Of a stretch of 32,407 bases of DNA, positions 13,071 through 20,620 are shown piece by piece (positions within the stretch are counted from its first letter, which is position 1; every line of letters starts with the position of its first letter). The notes under the pieces are model-generated. The model made no database searches, had not been told where the DNA came from, and saw only the letters and a program-made list of their open reading frames with translations. The translations under genes were made by a program, and so were the position numbers. Source of the stretch: Accumulibacter sp. (GTDB lineage Bacteria > Pseudomonadota > Gammaproteobacteria > Burkholderiales > Rhodocyclaceae); assembly GCF_023806635.1 (NCBI RefSeq), contig NZ_JAMTDQ010000024.1:1-32407 (forward strand), given 5' to 3'.

Positions 13071-14111
13071 TCAGTGTGCGTGCCGATGATGAACATCCGG
13101 GAAATGCGGATGCTTGTGGGTCACCGCCGCGTGCGTGTGGTGGTGGGAATGGGGCTCGCGATCATCGTCGGTGCAATCGTGTTCGTGCTCGTGATGTGCG
13201 TCGTGACGATGGACGTGACTGTGCCCGACAGGCTCGTGCGTGTGTTCGTGCTCATGCTTTTCCGTGAGGTGCAGCCAAACGCCCCATGCCATCAACGCGC
13301 TCGCCAGCCAGAACGTGGGGCCGACTGATTCGCCCAGCACGACCACTGCCAGGAAGGCACCGATGAAGGGCGCGGTGGAGAAATAGGCTCCCGTGCGTGC
13401 CGTGCCGAGTCCGCGCAGGGCCAGCACGAACAACACCAGACTGACGCCGTAGCCCATGAGTCCGAGGGTCATGACCGTTGCCGTTGTGGCGGCCTCGGGG
13501 ATCGTTGCCCCCAGGCTCAGCGCCAGGGCACAATTGACCAGACCTGCGATCAGGCCCTTGCTGCCGGCGATGAACAAGGCATCCGATGCCGACACCTTGC
13601 GCGTCAGGTTGTTGTCGATGGCCCAGCACAGACAGGCCAGGATGATCGCGAACGGGCCCAGCCAGCCATTGCCTCCCGCGGCGCCTGGCAACCAGGACAG
13701 CAGCACGCCTCCGGCGACGATCGCGACCATGCCGAGGACGATGCGCCGGTCGGCGTTCTCCTTGAATACCACCCAGGCGATGACGGCGGTCAGAACCGCT
13801 TCGAGGTTCAGCAGCAGGGATGCGGTCGATCCACTGGTTTCAGACAGCCCGAACATCAATGCGACGGGCCCCAGCACGCCGCCGAACAGGATCGCACCGA
13901 ACAGCCAGGGCCACTCCCCGTGCGTGATGCCCGAGGATCGCCACCCCCGATCACGGATCAGCCGGGCAAGCGCGAGGCCCAGGCCGCTGCCCAAGTACAG
14001 CAAGCCGCCCAGCAACAGTGGCGATGCTGCCCCGATCAGCAGTTTCGCCAAGGGTGTGCTGGCCCCGAACAGGGCAGCCGCCGCGATGGCGCAGAGAACA
14101 CTTCTGTTCAT
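13071..14111 (-). CDS. EamA/DMT-family transporter with histidine-rich C-terminal tail
   Basis: Inner-membrane transporter with two EamA halves and about ten hydrophobic segments over residues 1-283. The C-terminal tail (about 284-346) holds 24 histidines in 63 residues (HEHEHTHE, HSHVHRHDAHHEHEH and so on), plus a Cys and acidic residues. Such tails bind Ni, Co, Zn or Cu, so metal export or metal-controlled activity is a reasonable inference; the DMT fold itself does not fix the substrate. The start at 14111 (MNRSVLCAIAAAALFGAS) has GAGGAG about 8 nt upstream. Its DNA is less extreme in GC than the 1-8 kb block. The 3' end faces a REP copy. Confidence 0.87.
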   Translation of the reverse strand: MNRSVLCAIAAAALFGASTPLAKLLIGAASPLLLGGLLYLGSGLGLALARLIRDRGWRSSGITHGEWPWLFGAILFGGVLGPVALMFGLSETSGSTASLLLNLEAVLTAVIAWVVFKENADRRIVLGMVAIVAGGVLLSWLPGAAGGNGWLGPFAIILACLCWAIDNNLTRKVSASDALFIAGSKGLIAGLVNCALALSLGATIPEAATTATVMTLGLMGYGVSLVLFVLALRGLGTARTGAYFSTAPFIGAFLAVVVLGESVGPTFWLASALMAWGVWLHLTEKHEHEHTHEPVGHSHVHRHDAHHEHEHDCTDDDREPHSHHHTHAAVTHKHPHFPDVHHRHAH

Positions 14112-14386
14112 CGGGACGCATTCTCCTCGCTTTTTCCTTCAATTGACAACGTGATCTCGGCGAGCAGCAAACTGCTGGCCACTTCCGCCACAGGAGTTGC
14201 CGGCGACAGCCGGCCACTGCCAAATCCCTGCCCATACGGAAAGTGACCGCGCGCACAGTCACGAGACCACCAGCGAGAAACCCAGGGCAGAGAGGCCGCG
14301 AAGGGCAGGATGGCACGGGAACGGCAGCGGCGCCGCCCGCGAATCCAACCCGCGAAGTTCCGCCAGGGCGCGCCACGGCCAGACGC

Positions 14387-14413
14387 AAAAAAAGCCCGAA
14401 ACGGGTTCGGGCT
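14387..14413 (-). terminator. Rho-independent terminator, leftward
   Basis: The stem AGCCCGAA (14394-14401) pairs with TTCGGGCT (14406-14413) around CGGG. On the minus strand it is followed by a run of eight T. It would stop leftward transcription arriving from the yefM-yoeB remnant, or mark the end of a gene now lost, and it insulates the EamA gene. Confidence 0.8.
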
Positions 14414-14523
14414 CTCGAAGGTGGTGCTGCCGAGGCTGCCGAATGAAGGCCAACCGTCCGGGCGCGATGGAAACCACGCCGCGCACCCTGGATCCATCGG
14501 ATGAAAAGGCGCTCTCGCATTAA

Positions 14524-14565
14524 ATATACTGTCCCCGCATTAACACAATTACATATACTGTCCCC
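14524..14565 (+). repeat. Two tandem REP-like motifs
   Basis: ATATACTGTCCCC occurs at 14524-14536 and again at 14553-14565, in the same orientation 29 bp apart, followed by a partial echo GTCCCCGTTTCTA (14573-14585). The double copy lies just beyond the 3' end of the broken yoeB. Confidence 0.75.
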
Positions 14566-14593
14566 GTTTCTAGTCCCCGTTTCTACGTGGATT

Positions 14594-14863
14594 TCAATAG
14601 TGATACTGCCCCTGCAAGAACTCCACGCGATCGGCTTTCACCAAGTAGACACAGCGATGCTCTTGGGTCATGCGCCGCGACCATACGTCACCGCCCAGGT
14701 ACTTCAGAGGCTCTGGCTTGCCGATCCCGTCAAATGGGTCCCTCAACACCGCCTCTACCAGTTCAAGGAGACGTCTGGCTGTACGACGATCAGTCTCGAC
14801 CCATTAGCGCAGGTCCTCGATAAACTCCGGCTGGAACACCGCAAGCCGGGCGACCTTAGCCAT
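14594..14863 (-). pseudogene. yoeB: YoeB/Txe-family toxin gene with in-frame TAA at codon 20
   Basis: Intact, it would be a ribosome-dependent mRNA interferase. From the ATG at 14863 the frame reads MAKVARLAVFQPEFIEDLR, then TAA (14804-14806), then WVETDRRTARRLLELVEAV, and continues to YLGGDVWSRRMTQEHRCVYL and the terminal FLQGQYHY. The last His-Tyr pair and the Arg before MTQEHR are the family's catalytic residues. The stop replaces the aromatic residue of the usual DLxYW pattern, consistent with Tyr (TAC/TAT) to TAA. The frame is otherwise undamaged over 89 residues, so the loss looks recent, or is a sequencing error. It lies directly after the frameshifted antitoxin. Confidence 0.85.
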
Positions 14864-15138
14864 CAAACCCCAGTTCCTGCTTCAGGGTATTCACAGGCGT
14901 CGGCTGCACCTCGCCCCCCCCGAGCGCGTGCCAGGGCAGAGAGCATTCGCTCTGCGTTCTTGGGGGAACGCAGAAGGTGAGCGGTTTCTGTAAGACTCTC
15001 CAGTTCGTCCGCAGCAATAATGGCCACTGCCCCGCCGGAACGGCGACGCACCACCACAATCTCGCGATCATCCACGGCCCGATCCATCAGCGCTTTCAAC
15101 TGATCACGGGCCTGGCTATATGTTGTCTCGATGGTCAT
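14856..15138 (-). pseudogene. yefM: YefM-family antitoxin, frameshifted at a run of eight G
   Basis: The start at 15138 (MTIETTYSQARDQLKALMDRA) has GGAG 6 nt upstream. The N-terminal ~75 residues are a normal YefM/Phd domain. After ALARARGG the reading frame slips at a homopolymer (eight C on the + strand, 14914-14921) and ends in an unrelated tail at 14863. The other frame continues EVQPTPVNTLKQELGFDG to a stop at 14856, which is the normal YefM C-terminus and would overlap yoeB by 8 nt. DNA binding may survive, but toxin binding is probably lost. Phase variation or a sequencing error in the homopolymer are alternatives. Confidence 0.82.
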
Positions 15139-15155
15139 AGCCAACTCCAGATAAC

Positions 15156-15175
15156 TTGTACAGAATCATTGTACA
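15156..15175. promoter_or_regulatory. Two direct TTGTACA half-sites before yefM
   Basis: TTGTACA occurs at 15156-15162 and 15169-15175, a spacing of 13 bp (just over one helical turn), 18 bp upstream of the antitoxin start. YefM-type operators carry TGTACA hexamers, so this is a likely autoregulatory site. The Phd-PIN pair has related half-sites. Confidence 0.65.
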
Positions 15176-15241
15176 TAAAGCCCTGTTGCATCCTGCACCT
15201 TTTCACCTCGGAATACGCTGACGGAATGTGGTGACTCATTC

Positions 15242-15254
15242 GGTGACAGTATAC
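15242..15254 (-). repeat. REP-like motif, left-end orientation
   Basis: GGTGACAGTATAC within ATTCGGTGACAGTATACTCA. It lies upstream of the yefM promoter and forms an inverted pair with 15965-15977, bracketing 736 bp that hold no recognisable intact gene. Confidence 0.8.
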
Positions 15255-15740
15255 TCAATGCATGCGCCCCGGCCGTGGGCAATCGGCGTGGCAGCATCCC
15301 GGGCCTTGACTTCGTGCCTTCGCAACCCGGATCTCTCGTATGGCCGACGCGTTCCCGCGCGATCCGGCCGGCGAACGCCGGACGCTGGCGATCGGGACAA
15401 CGCAACGCCGGCGCAGCCGCTGCGGTCGGGGCGTGCTACACCCTCCCCGGCTGCCAACCGTGCCAACGACTTCGCCGACCGGCAGCGCGCGACCACACCG
15501 GCTCGTGCCCTGTGCCTCGCGCCCCTTGAACCGAAGCGTCGACCGCTGTGGCCGGAACGATTGGAGCGCGAGCGGGACGCTCTGCCTGCCCGGCGAGGTT
15601 TGGCTGCGGGCAAGGAACACCACCTGACCCCGGCGCGTGCAACGGGGAGGCCAGACGGTCGCACGGGCTGCGGCGGATCAACGGGGTCTGCACGCCTGAG
15701 ATCAAGACCATGCTCGGCAGCGACAAACCGGAACGCGAGC
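15255..15740. other. Gene-less GC-rich DNA inside a REP-bracketed segment
   Basis: Several long frames exist on both strands, but all read as Arg/Pro/Ala-rich translations typical of non-coding high-GC DNA. I recognise no domain. It probably represents decayed chromosomal sequence to the left of the dehydrogenase remnant at 15741. Confidence 0.45.
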
Positions 15741-15801
15741 CATCCGATGGCGTGGCATTCGAGCCCGCGGTTGCGGGCGAGGGCCGGGTCGAAGAAGCTG
15801 C
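15741..15801 (-). pseudogene. Remnant of the 3' end of a UDP-glucose dehydrogenase gene
   Basis: The leftward frame reads FFDPALARNRGLECHAIG, matching [18 protein letters not shown] at the C-terminus of the gene at 17878-19206. The DNA aligns without gaps to 17891-17950 with about 13 mismatches in 60, mostly at third codon positions. It is thus a diverged paralogue once under selection, not a fresh copy. Homology ends on both sides. Confidence 0.78.
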
Positions 15802-16288
15802 GCTCGATCCGATCTCGAATGCCGCCGTCCTGGCAGACGAGGCCGACCACCGGCAGTGACGTCGGATGAACCCCGAAACACGGCGCCGACGCAGACAGGT
15901 CGGCTCCTCAGCTTGCGGGCGCTCGGCTCCCGTATCCTATCGGGGATCGCCCGCCTGCAATTAAGTATCCTGTCCCCACAAAAGCGGAGACGCTGTTGCT
16001 CTCCCTGACGAAGCCGACGCCGAAAACCGGCGGCAAGCGGTCCTCCTGCTTACAGCGGCCGGAACGTCTTGCGTGCCCTTCTCGCCAAAGCCAGCAGTCG
16101 CGTCCACTGGAGGATCCACTTCTGTCGCCCCATGACCAGGCACGACCATCTGCCATCCGAGAGACAGCCATGCCCGGCTGTCGTGCGGACTGCGTAGCAC
16201 CAGAGAGCGTTTGGCTTACTGCCGCCGTTTTCGCCACGCGGATCGGTAAAAAGTGACAAACTGATGATCCCGTTGATAAAATGTCAGC
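15802..16288. other. Intergenic stretch before the second DUF4143 ATPase
   Basis: It contains the REP copy at 15965-15977. Between 15980 and 16259 a leftward frame (SLFTDPRGENGGSKPN near its start) could be part of a lost mobile-element gene, but I cannot assign it. AT-richer DNA just before 16289 (TTGATAAAATGTCAGC) is a plausible promoter/leader for the ATPase. Confidence 0.4.
15965..15977 (+). repeat. REP-like motif, one substitution
   Basis: GTATCCTGTCCCC, preceded by ATTAA. It differs from the consensus at one position (A to C) and pairs inversely with 15242-15254. Confidence 0.7.
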
Positions 16289-17518
16289 ATGTATCGTCAC
16301 AGAATGGTCTCCGAACGGTTGCAACGGCTGGTGGAAGCCTTTCCAGTGGTCGTTCTCAGTGGTGCCCGCCAAGTTGGCAAGACCACCTTGCTCCGCCACC
16401 TTTTCCCCAAACTCGACTACGTGGTGTTCGACGCCAGCCTGGACGTCGAAAATGCGCGGCGGGAGCCCGATCTTTTTCTGCGCAACCATCCCGCACCGGT
16501 CATCCTGGATGAAATCCAGTATGCGCCCGAGGTAGTGGCAGCCATCAAGCGTCACGTCGACCGTGACCCCCATCGTGTGGGCCAATATCTGGTGACCGGA
16601 TCGCAACAGTGGCAGGTTCTGCGTTCCGTTTCGGAAAGCCTGGCCGGACGTGCAGCCTTCCTGGACCTCTATGGTTTTTCCCTGCAGGAAATCGCCAATT
16701 CAGATACCGGCTGGCTAAGCCGCTGGCTCGAAGCGCCGGATGCCTTCTGCGACTGGAGCCGCCACGCTGCACTTCACGAAACCAATCTGCCGTTATGGCT
16801 CTGGCGGGGAAGCCTGCCCCGCGCAACCGAAATCGACGAAGACCTGATACCGGACTTCTGGGCCGGCTACCACCGCACTTACGTCGAGCGAGATGCCAGG
16901 CTGGCCGGTGGCATCGAAGACTGGCAGGACTTTGGCCGCTTCGTTCGTCTGATGGGCGCGCTGACCGCCCAGGAAATCAACTACAGCCAGTTGGGCCGGG
17001 AAATCGGGATGACCCCACAAACCGCCCGGCGTTGGTTGGGCATCATGGAAGGCACGTATCAGTGGTTTTCCCTCCCGGCCTTCTCGGGAAACCCCGCCAA
17101 GCGAGTCTCCTTACGCCCCAAAGGACACCTCGCTGACACCGGCCTGGCCTGCCACCATGCGCAAATCTCCTCTCCCCGGGCCTTGACCGCCCACCCCCTG
17201 TTCGGCGCCTTGTTCGAAACGGCCATGGTCAGTGAACTGATCAAACAAGCTTCCCGGCTACCCACCCGCCCAACATTTCACCACTGGCGCGCCGCCGGCG
17301 GGGCCGAGGTCGACATCCTCCTGGAACGTGACGGCATGCTCTATCCCATTGAGATCAAGCTCACCGCCAACCCAAACCGGCGCATGGCAAAAGGTATCGA
17401 AGCCTTCCAGGCCGCACATGCCCATTTGAACTGTGGCCCAGGCGCACTCCTCTGCCCCGTGGAACAAACGCGCTGGGTCAGTGAAAACGTCTTGGCAATA
17501 CCGTGGAACCTGATTTGA
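16289..17518 (+). CDS. AAA_14/DUF4143 ATPase (second copy)
   Basis: Same architecture as the ATPase at 10678 but strongly diverged. The 409 residues include Walker A GARQVGKTT (25-33) and Walker B PVILDEIQ (Asp74, Glu75), then TGSQQWQVLRSVSESLAGR, the sensor-like block typical of the family. The DUF4143 part includes YHRTYVERDAR. The C-terminus again has a PD-(D/E)XK-like set, GGAEVDILLERDG then YPIEIKLT. The start at 16289 follows a short AT-richer leader. The stop lies within the start of a cluster of REP end fragments (17528-17584). The function of this family is not established; nuclease, transport and toxin-like roles have all been suggested by context. Confidence 0.88.
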   Translation: MYRHRMVSERLQRLVEAFPVVVLSGARQVGKTTLLRHLFPKLDYVVFDASLDVENARREPDLFLRNHPAPVILDEIQYAPEVVAAIKRHVDRDPHRVGQYLVTGSQQWQVLRSVSESLAGRAAFLDLYGFSLQEIANSDTGWLSRWLEAPDAFCDWSRHAALHETNLPLWLWRGSLPRATEIDEDLIPDFWAGYHRTYVERDARLAGGIEDWQDFGRFVRLMGALTAQEINYSQLGREIGMTPQTARRWLGIMEGTYQWFSLPAFSGNPAKRVSLRPKGHLADTGLACHHAQISSPRALTAHPLFGALFETAMVSELIKQASRLPTRPTFHHWRAAGGAEVDILLERDGMLYPIEIKLTANPNRRMAKGIEAFQAAHAHLNCGPGALLCPVEQTRWVSENVLAIPWNLI

Positions 17519-17527
17519 TGAATTCGA

Positions 17528-17584
17528 TGAATTCGGTGACAGGATGAATTCGGTGACATGAATTCGGTGACAGTATACTCAATG
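17528..17584 (-). repeat. Cluster of one full and two truncated REP left ends
   Basis: ATGAATTCGGTGACAG occurs at 17528-17542, again at 17544-17558 (ending GTGACA), then in full at 17559-17578 as TGAATTCGGTGACAGTATAC followed by TCAATGG. The first two copies stop just before or within the TATAC core. It begins only 10 bp after the ATPase stop codon. Confidence 0.75.
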
Positions 17585-17862
17585 GCAAGCTCGGACAGCT
17601 CACACCTCGCCGCCCTCATCCCCCCAGCGCCATCTTTCGCAACAACAACCCGCGGGGTAATTGACCACACCGCCCTCTGGCACGATGGGCTGGGGTGGAT
17701 TGAAGCAACCTCAGGGCAGCGCTTGGCTGGCACGCCGCGCATTACGCTGTAGGAACCCGTTTCATCGGGCGATTTGAACTGACCGTGAGGTGACGATCCT
17801 CCCGATCACCTCAACTGCCCACAACAATCCGCCGACTGTCGGCCAGAAGCCTCCCAAGATAG
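17585..17862. other. Gene-less segment between inverted REP ends
   Basis: No credible gene. It includes an 8-bp inverted repeat, TGAGGTGA/TCACCTCA (17786-17793 and 17806-17813), without a T tract. The segment is bracketed by the REP left-end cluster (17528-17584) and the right end (17863-17875), resembling the 15242-15977 unit. Confidence 0.45.
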
Positions 17863-17875
17863 ATATACTGTCCCC
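17863..17875 (+). repeat. REP-like motif abutting the UDP-glucose dehydrogenase 3' end
   Basis: ATATACTGTCCCC ends 2 bp from the dehydrogenase stop codon (17878-17880). The repeat therefore sits exactly at the gene boundary and could act as a transcript end for leftward transcription. Confidence 0.75.
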
Positions 17876-17877
17876 AA

Positions 17878-19206
17878 TTACGCTTCCCCTCGCCCGATGG
17901 CGTGATACTCGAGCCCCAGGCTGCGGACGAGGGCGGGGTCGAAAAGGTTGCGGCCGTCGAAGATCAGCGGCTGCTTGAGCAGCGCCCGCATCTGCTCGAA
18001 GTCCGGGCTCTTGAACGCTCGCCACTCGGTGACGATCAGCAGCGCATCGGCATCGCGCAGCGCGTCCGCCTGGTGGCTGGCGAAGCTTAGCCCCGGCAGG
18101 TCGCCGAACACCCGCCGCGCTTCGTCCATCGCCACCGGGTCGTACGCCCGGATCGCCGCGCCGCGGCGCAGCAGTTCGTGCACGATCACCCGGCTCGGCG
18201 CTTCGCGCATGTCGTCGGTGTTCGGCTTGAAGGCCAGGCCCCAGAGGGCAAAGCAGCGTCCCTGCAGATCCTCGCCGAAGCGGGCGACGACCTTGTCGAC
18301 CAGCACCCGCTTCTGGCTATCGTTCGCCGCCTCGACCGCAGTCAGCACCCGCAGATCAACGCCCAGGTCGTGGCCGGTGCGGATCAGCGCCTTCACGTCC
18401 TTGGGAAAACACGATCCCCCGTAGCCGGTACCGGCGTAGAGAAAGTGGGTGCCGATGCGCGGGTCGCTGCCGATGCCGTGCCGCACCAGTTCGATGTCGG
18501 CGCCGACCCGCTCGGCCAGCCGCGCCAGTTCGTTCATGAAGCTGATGCGCGTCGCCAGCATGGCGTTGGCCGCGTACTTGGTGAGTTCGGCGCTGCGCGT
18601 ATCCATCAGCAGCAGCTTGTCGCGGTTGCGGGAGAACGGCGCGTAGATCGCCCGCATCAGCAACCTGGCGCGCTCGTCGTCGGCGCCGATGATGATGCGG
18701 TCGGGGCGCATGAAGTCGTCGACCGCGGCGCCTTCCTTGAGAAACTCCGGGTTGCTGACGACGGCGAAGTCCACGCTCTCGCCGCGTTCGGCCAGCACTT
18801 CCTGCACTGCGGCGCGTACCCGGTCGGCGGTGCCGACCGGCACCGTGCTCTTGTCGACGATCACCTTGTAGTCGGTCATGTGCTGGCCGATGCTGCGCGC
18901 GGCGGCCAGCACGTACTGGAGATCGGCCGAACCGTCCTCGTCGGGCGGCGTGCCGACGCCGATGAACTGCAGCGTCCCGTGATGCACCGCGGCGGCGATG
19001 TCGGTGGTGAATTGCAGCCGGCCATCGGCGGCATTGCGCTTGACCATCTCTTCCAGACCCGGCTCATGGATCGGGATGCCGCCGCTGTTGAGGATCTCGA
19101 TCTTGCGCTTGTCGACATCGAGACAGAGCACGTGGTTGCCCATTTCCGACGGGCAGGAGCCGGTGACCAGGCCGATCTAGCCGGTACCGATAACGGTGAC
19201 TTTCAT
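17878..19206 (-). pseudogene. ugd: UDP-glucose 6-dehydrogenase with TAG at codon 10
   Basis: The enzyme oxidises UDP-glucose to UDP-glucuronate with 2 NAD+. The full-length frame starts at 19206: MKVTVIGTG, then TAG (19177-19179), then [22 protein letters not shown]. The stop falls in the GxGxxG NAD loop, where Tyr is usual (GTGYVGL). Beyond it the frame is intact to 17878, with KSTVPVGT, the catalytic GGSCFPKD cysteine, and LGLEYHAIG near the end. With the stop ignored it has 442 residues, a normal length. An ATG at 19143 could give a 421-residue protein lacking the first Rossmann strand and glycine loop, unlikely to bind NAD. A point nonsense mutation is the simplest reading; a base-call error must be excluded. 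Confidence 0.85.
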
Positions 19207-19228
19207 GAGATGCCAACTTTCCTTTCAA

Positions 19229-19404
19229 CCTAGATTCCTCTGTTAAGCCTTGACCGGATTTGATGAACGCCAGATTTGGCAAGGCTTTGCGGCCGATTTT
19301 GGCAACTGCGCCACAGTTCCTTTTGGGTGTCCCAGAGACATTCGAAAAATCCAATCTTCATAGCAACTTAGCTGCCATTCCTGGCTTCAACTGAGGAATC
19401 TAGG
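19229..19404. mobile_element. 176-bp MITE-like element with terminal inverted repeats and 5-bp target duplication
   Basis: The ends CCTAGATTCCTC (19229-19240) and GAGGAATCTAGG (19393-19404) are perfect inverted repeats, with imperfect extension inwards (TGTTAAGCC against AGTTGAAGCC). TTCAA flanks both sides (19224-19228 and 19405-19409), consistent with a target duplication. There is no coding capacity. It separates the epimerase from the dehydrogenase and ends at the epimerase stop codon. It is unrelated to the REP family. The parent IS family cannot be named with confidence. Confidence 0.75.
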
Positions 19405-19405
19405 T

Positions 19406-20413
19406 TCAAACCTGGTAGTAGTGGCGATACCAATCGACAAAGCGCGCGATGCCTTCAGACAGCGGCGTGCCCGGCGCGAAGTCGATCCACTGTTCGAGGG
19501 TGGCGGTGTCGGCGTAAGTGGACGCCACATCGCCCGGCTACATCGGCAGCAGGCGCTTCTCGGCCTGGCGCCCGAGCTGCTGCTCGATACAGCCGATGAA
19601 GTCCATCAAGGGGACCGGTTGATGATTGCCGATGTTGAACACCCGGTACGGCGCGTCGCTACTCGCCGGATCGGGGTTGGCCGCAGTGTAATGGGGATCG
19701 GGCGCCGGCACCCGGTCGTTCACCCGCAGCACGGCTTCGACGATGTCGTCCACGTAGGTGAAGTCGCGCTGCATGCGGCCGTGGTTGAAGACGTCGATCG
19801 GCCGACCTTCAAGGATCGCCCGGGTGAACAGGAAGGGCGCCATGTCGGGCCGGCCCCACGGTGCGTAGACGGTGAAGAAGTGCAGGCCGGTCGTCGGCAG
19901 ACGATAGAGGTGGCTGTAGGTGTGCGCCATCAGCTCGTTGGCCTTCTTGGTCGCGGCGTACAGGCTGACCGGATGATCGACGTTGTCGCGTTCGGCGAAG
20001 GGCATGCGGGTGTTGCCGCCGTAGACGCTGGAACTCGAGGCGTAGACCAGATGCTGAACCGCGTGCTGGCGGCAGCCTTCGAGCACGTTCACGAAGCCGA
20101 CCAGATTGCTGTCGACGTAGGCGTTGGGGTTGAGCAGCGAGTAGCGCACACCGGCCTGGGCGGCCAGGTGGATCACCCGCTCGAAACCTTCACCGGCGAA
20201 CAACGCAGCCATCGCCGCCCGGTCGCCAATATCCCTCTCGATGAAGCGAAAATCGCCCTGCCCTGAGAGGCACGCCAGGCGGGCGTGCTTGAGGTGAACG
20301 TCGTAGCAATCGTTAAGGTTGTCGATGCCGACGACCGTGTCACCGCGACGAAGGAGGCTCTGCGCGGTGTGCATGCCGATGAAACCGGCGGCGCCGGTGA
20401 GGAGGATTTTCAA
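19406..20413 (-). pseudogene. UDP-glucuronate 4-epimerase-type SDR with TAG at codon 292
   Basis: An extended SDR that would convert UDP-glucuronate to UDP-galacturonate. It starts at 20413 with MKILLTGAAGFIGMH (the GxxGxxG NAD site); the catalytic Tyr and Lys are in SLYAATKKANE. The product halts at TAG (19538-19540) after RLLPM, but the frame continues as PGDVASTYADTATLEQWIDF to DWYRHYYQV and TGA at 19406. The usual family sequence here is LPMQPGDV, so CAG (Gln) to TAG is likely. Without the stop it has 335 residues, the normal length. The 291-residue truncated form keeps the NAD domain but loses the last ~44 residues of the substrate domain; residual activity cannot be excluded. Confidence 0.85.
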
Positions 20414-20528
20414 GCTTGCTGACTCCGATCAAACCGGTACCTTACACCGCCGTGCGGCAAAAGGAAGTGGGTCTCCCCATTTCTCAAGGAACAACCCGCA
20501 CACGGGGCGGCGCATGACCTGGAGTTAA

Positions 20529-20541
20529 GTATACTGTCCCC
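20529..20541 (+). repeat. REP-like motif
   Basis: GTATACTGTCCCC, preceded by GAGTTAA. Upstream of the epimerase start, in the opposite orientation to the gene. Confidence 0.8.
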
Positions 20542-20620
20542 GTATTCATTCCAACTTGGTAGGGAATGCGAGGCAGTATGGCAGTTGCGAGCCGCCGCCC
20601 GCGACCACCTAGAGAATGGA

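Larger units (their letters stand above)
14112..14593. other. Non-coding stretch: terminator plus two REP copies
   Basis: No convincing gene on either strand. It holds the presumed promoter region of the EamA gene, a terminator hairpin (14387-14413) and two direct REP copies (14524-14565). The remaining ~270 bp is featureless GC-rich DNA, possibly decayed chromosome. Confidence 0.5.

Noticed and set aside
13951-14520. Leftward 189-codon frame overlapping the EamA start
   Set aside because: Starts at a REP copy, passes through the terminator hairpin and has biased composition; not a credible gene.
15236-15850. Long leftward open frame of 204 codons
   Set aside because: Only its first part matches the dehydrogenase remnant; the rest is Arg/Pro-rich, as expected of non-coding high-GC DNA, and the end runs through a REP motif.
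16050-16259. Possible insertion-sequence gene remnant (leftward)
   Set aside because: The translation has a few plausible blocks but I could not match it to a transposase family; left as unassigned.
17878-20413. Genome-wide recoding of TAG as sense codon
   Set aside because: The WecG-type gene (20794) and one GT2 gene (27320) appear to use TAG as their normal stop, so general recoding is unlikely; local mutation or error is simpler.
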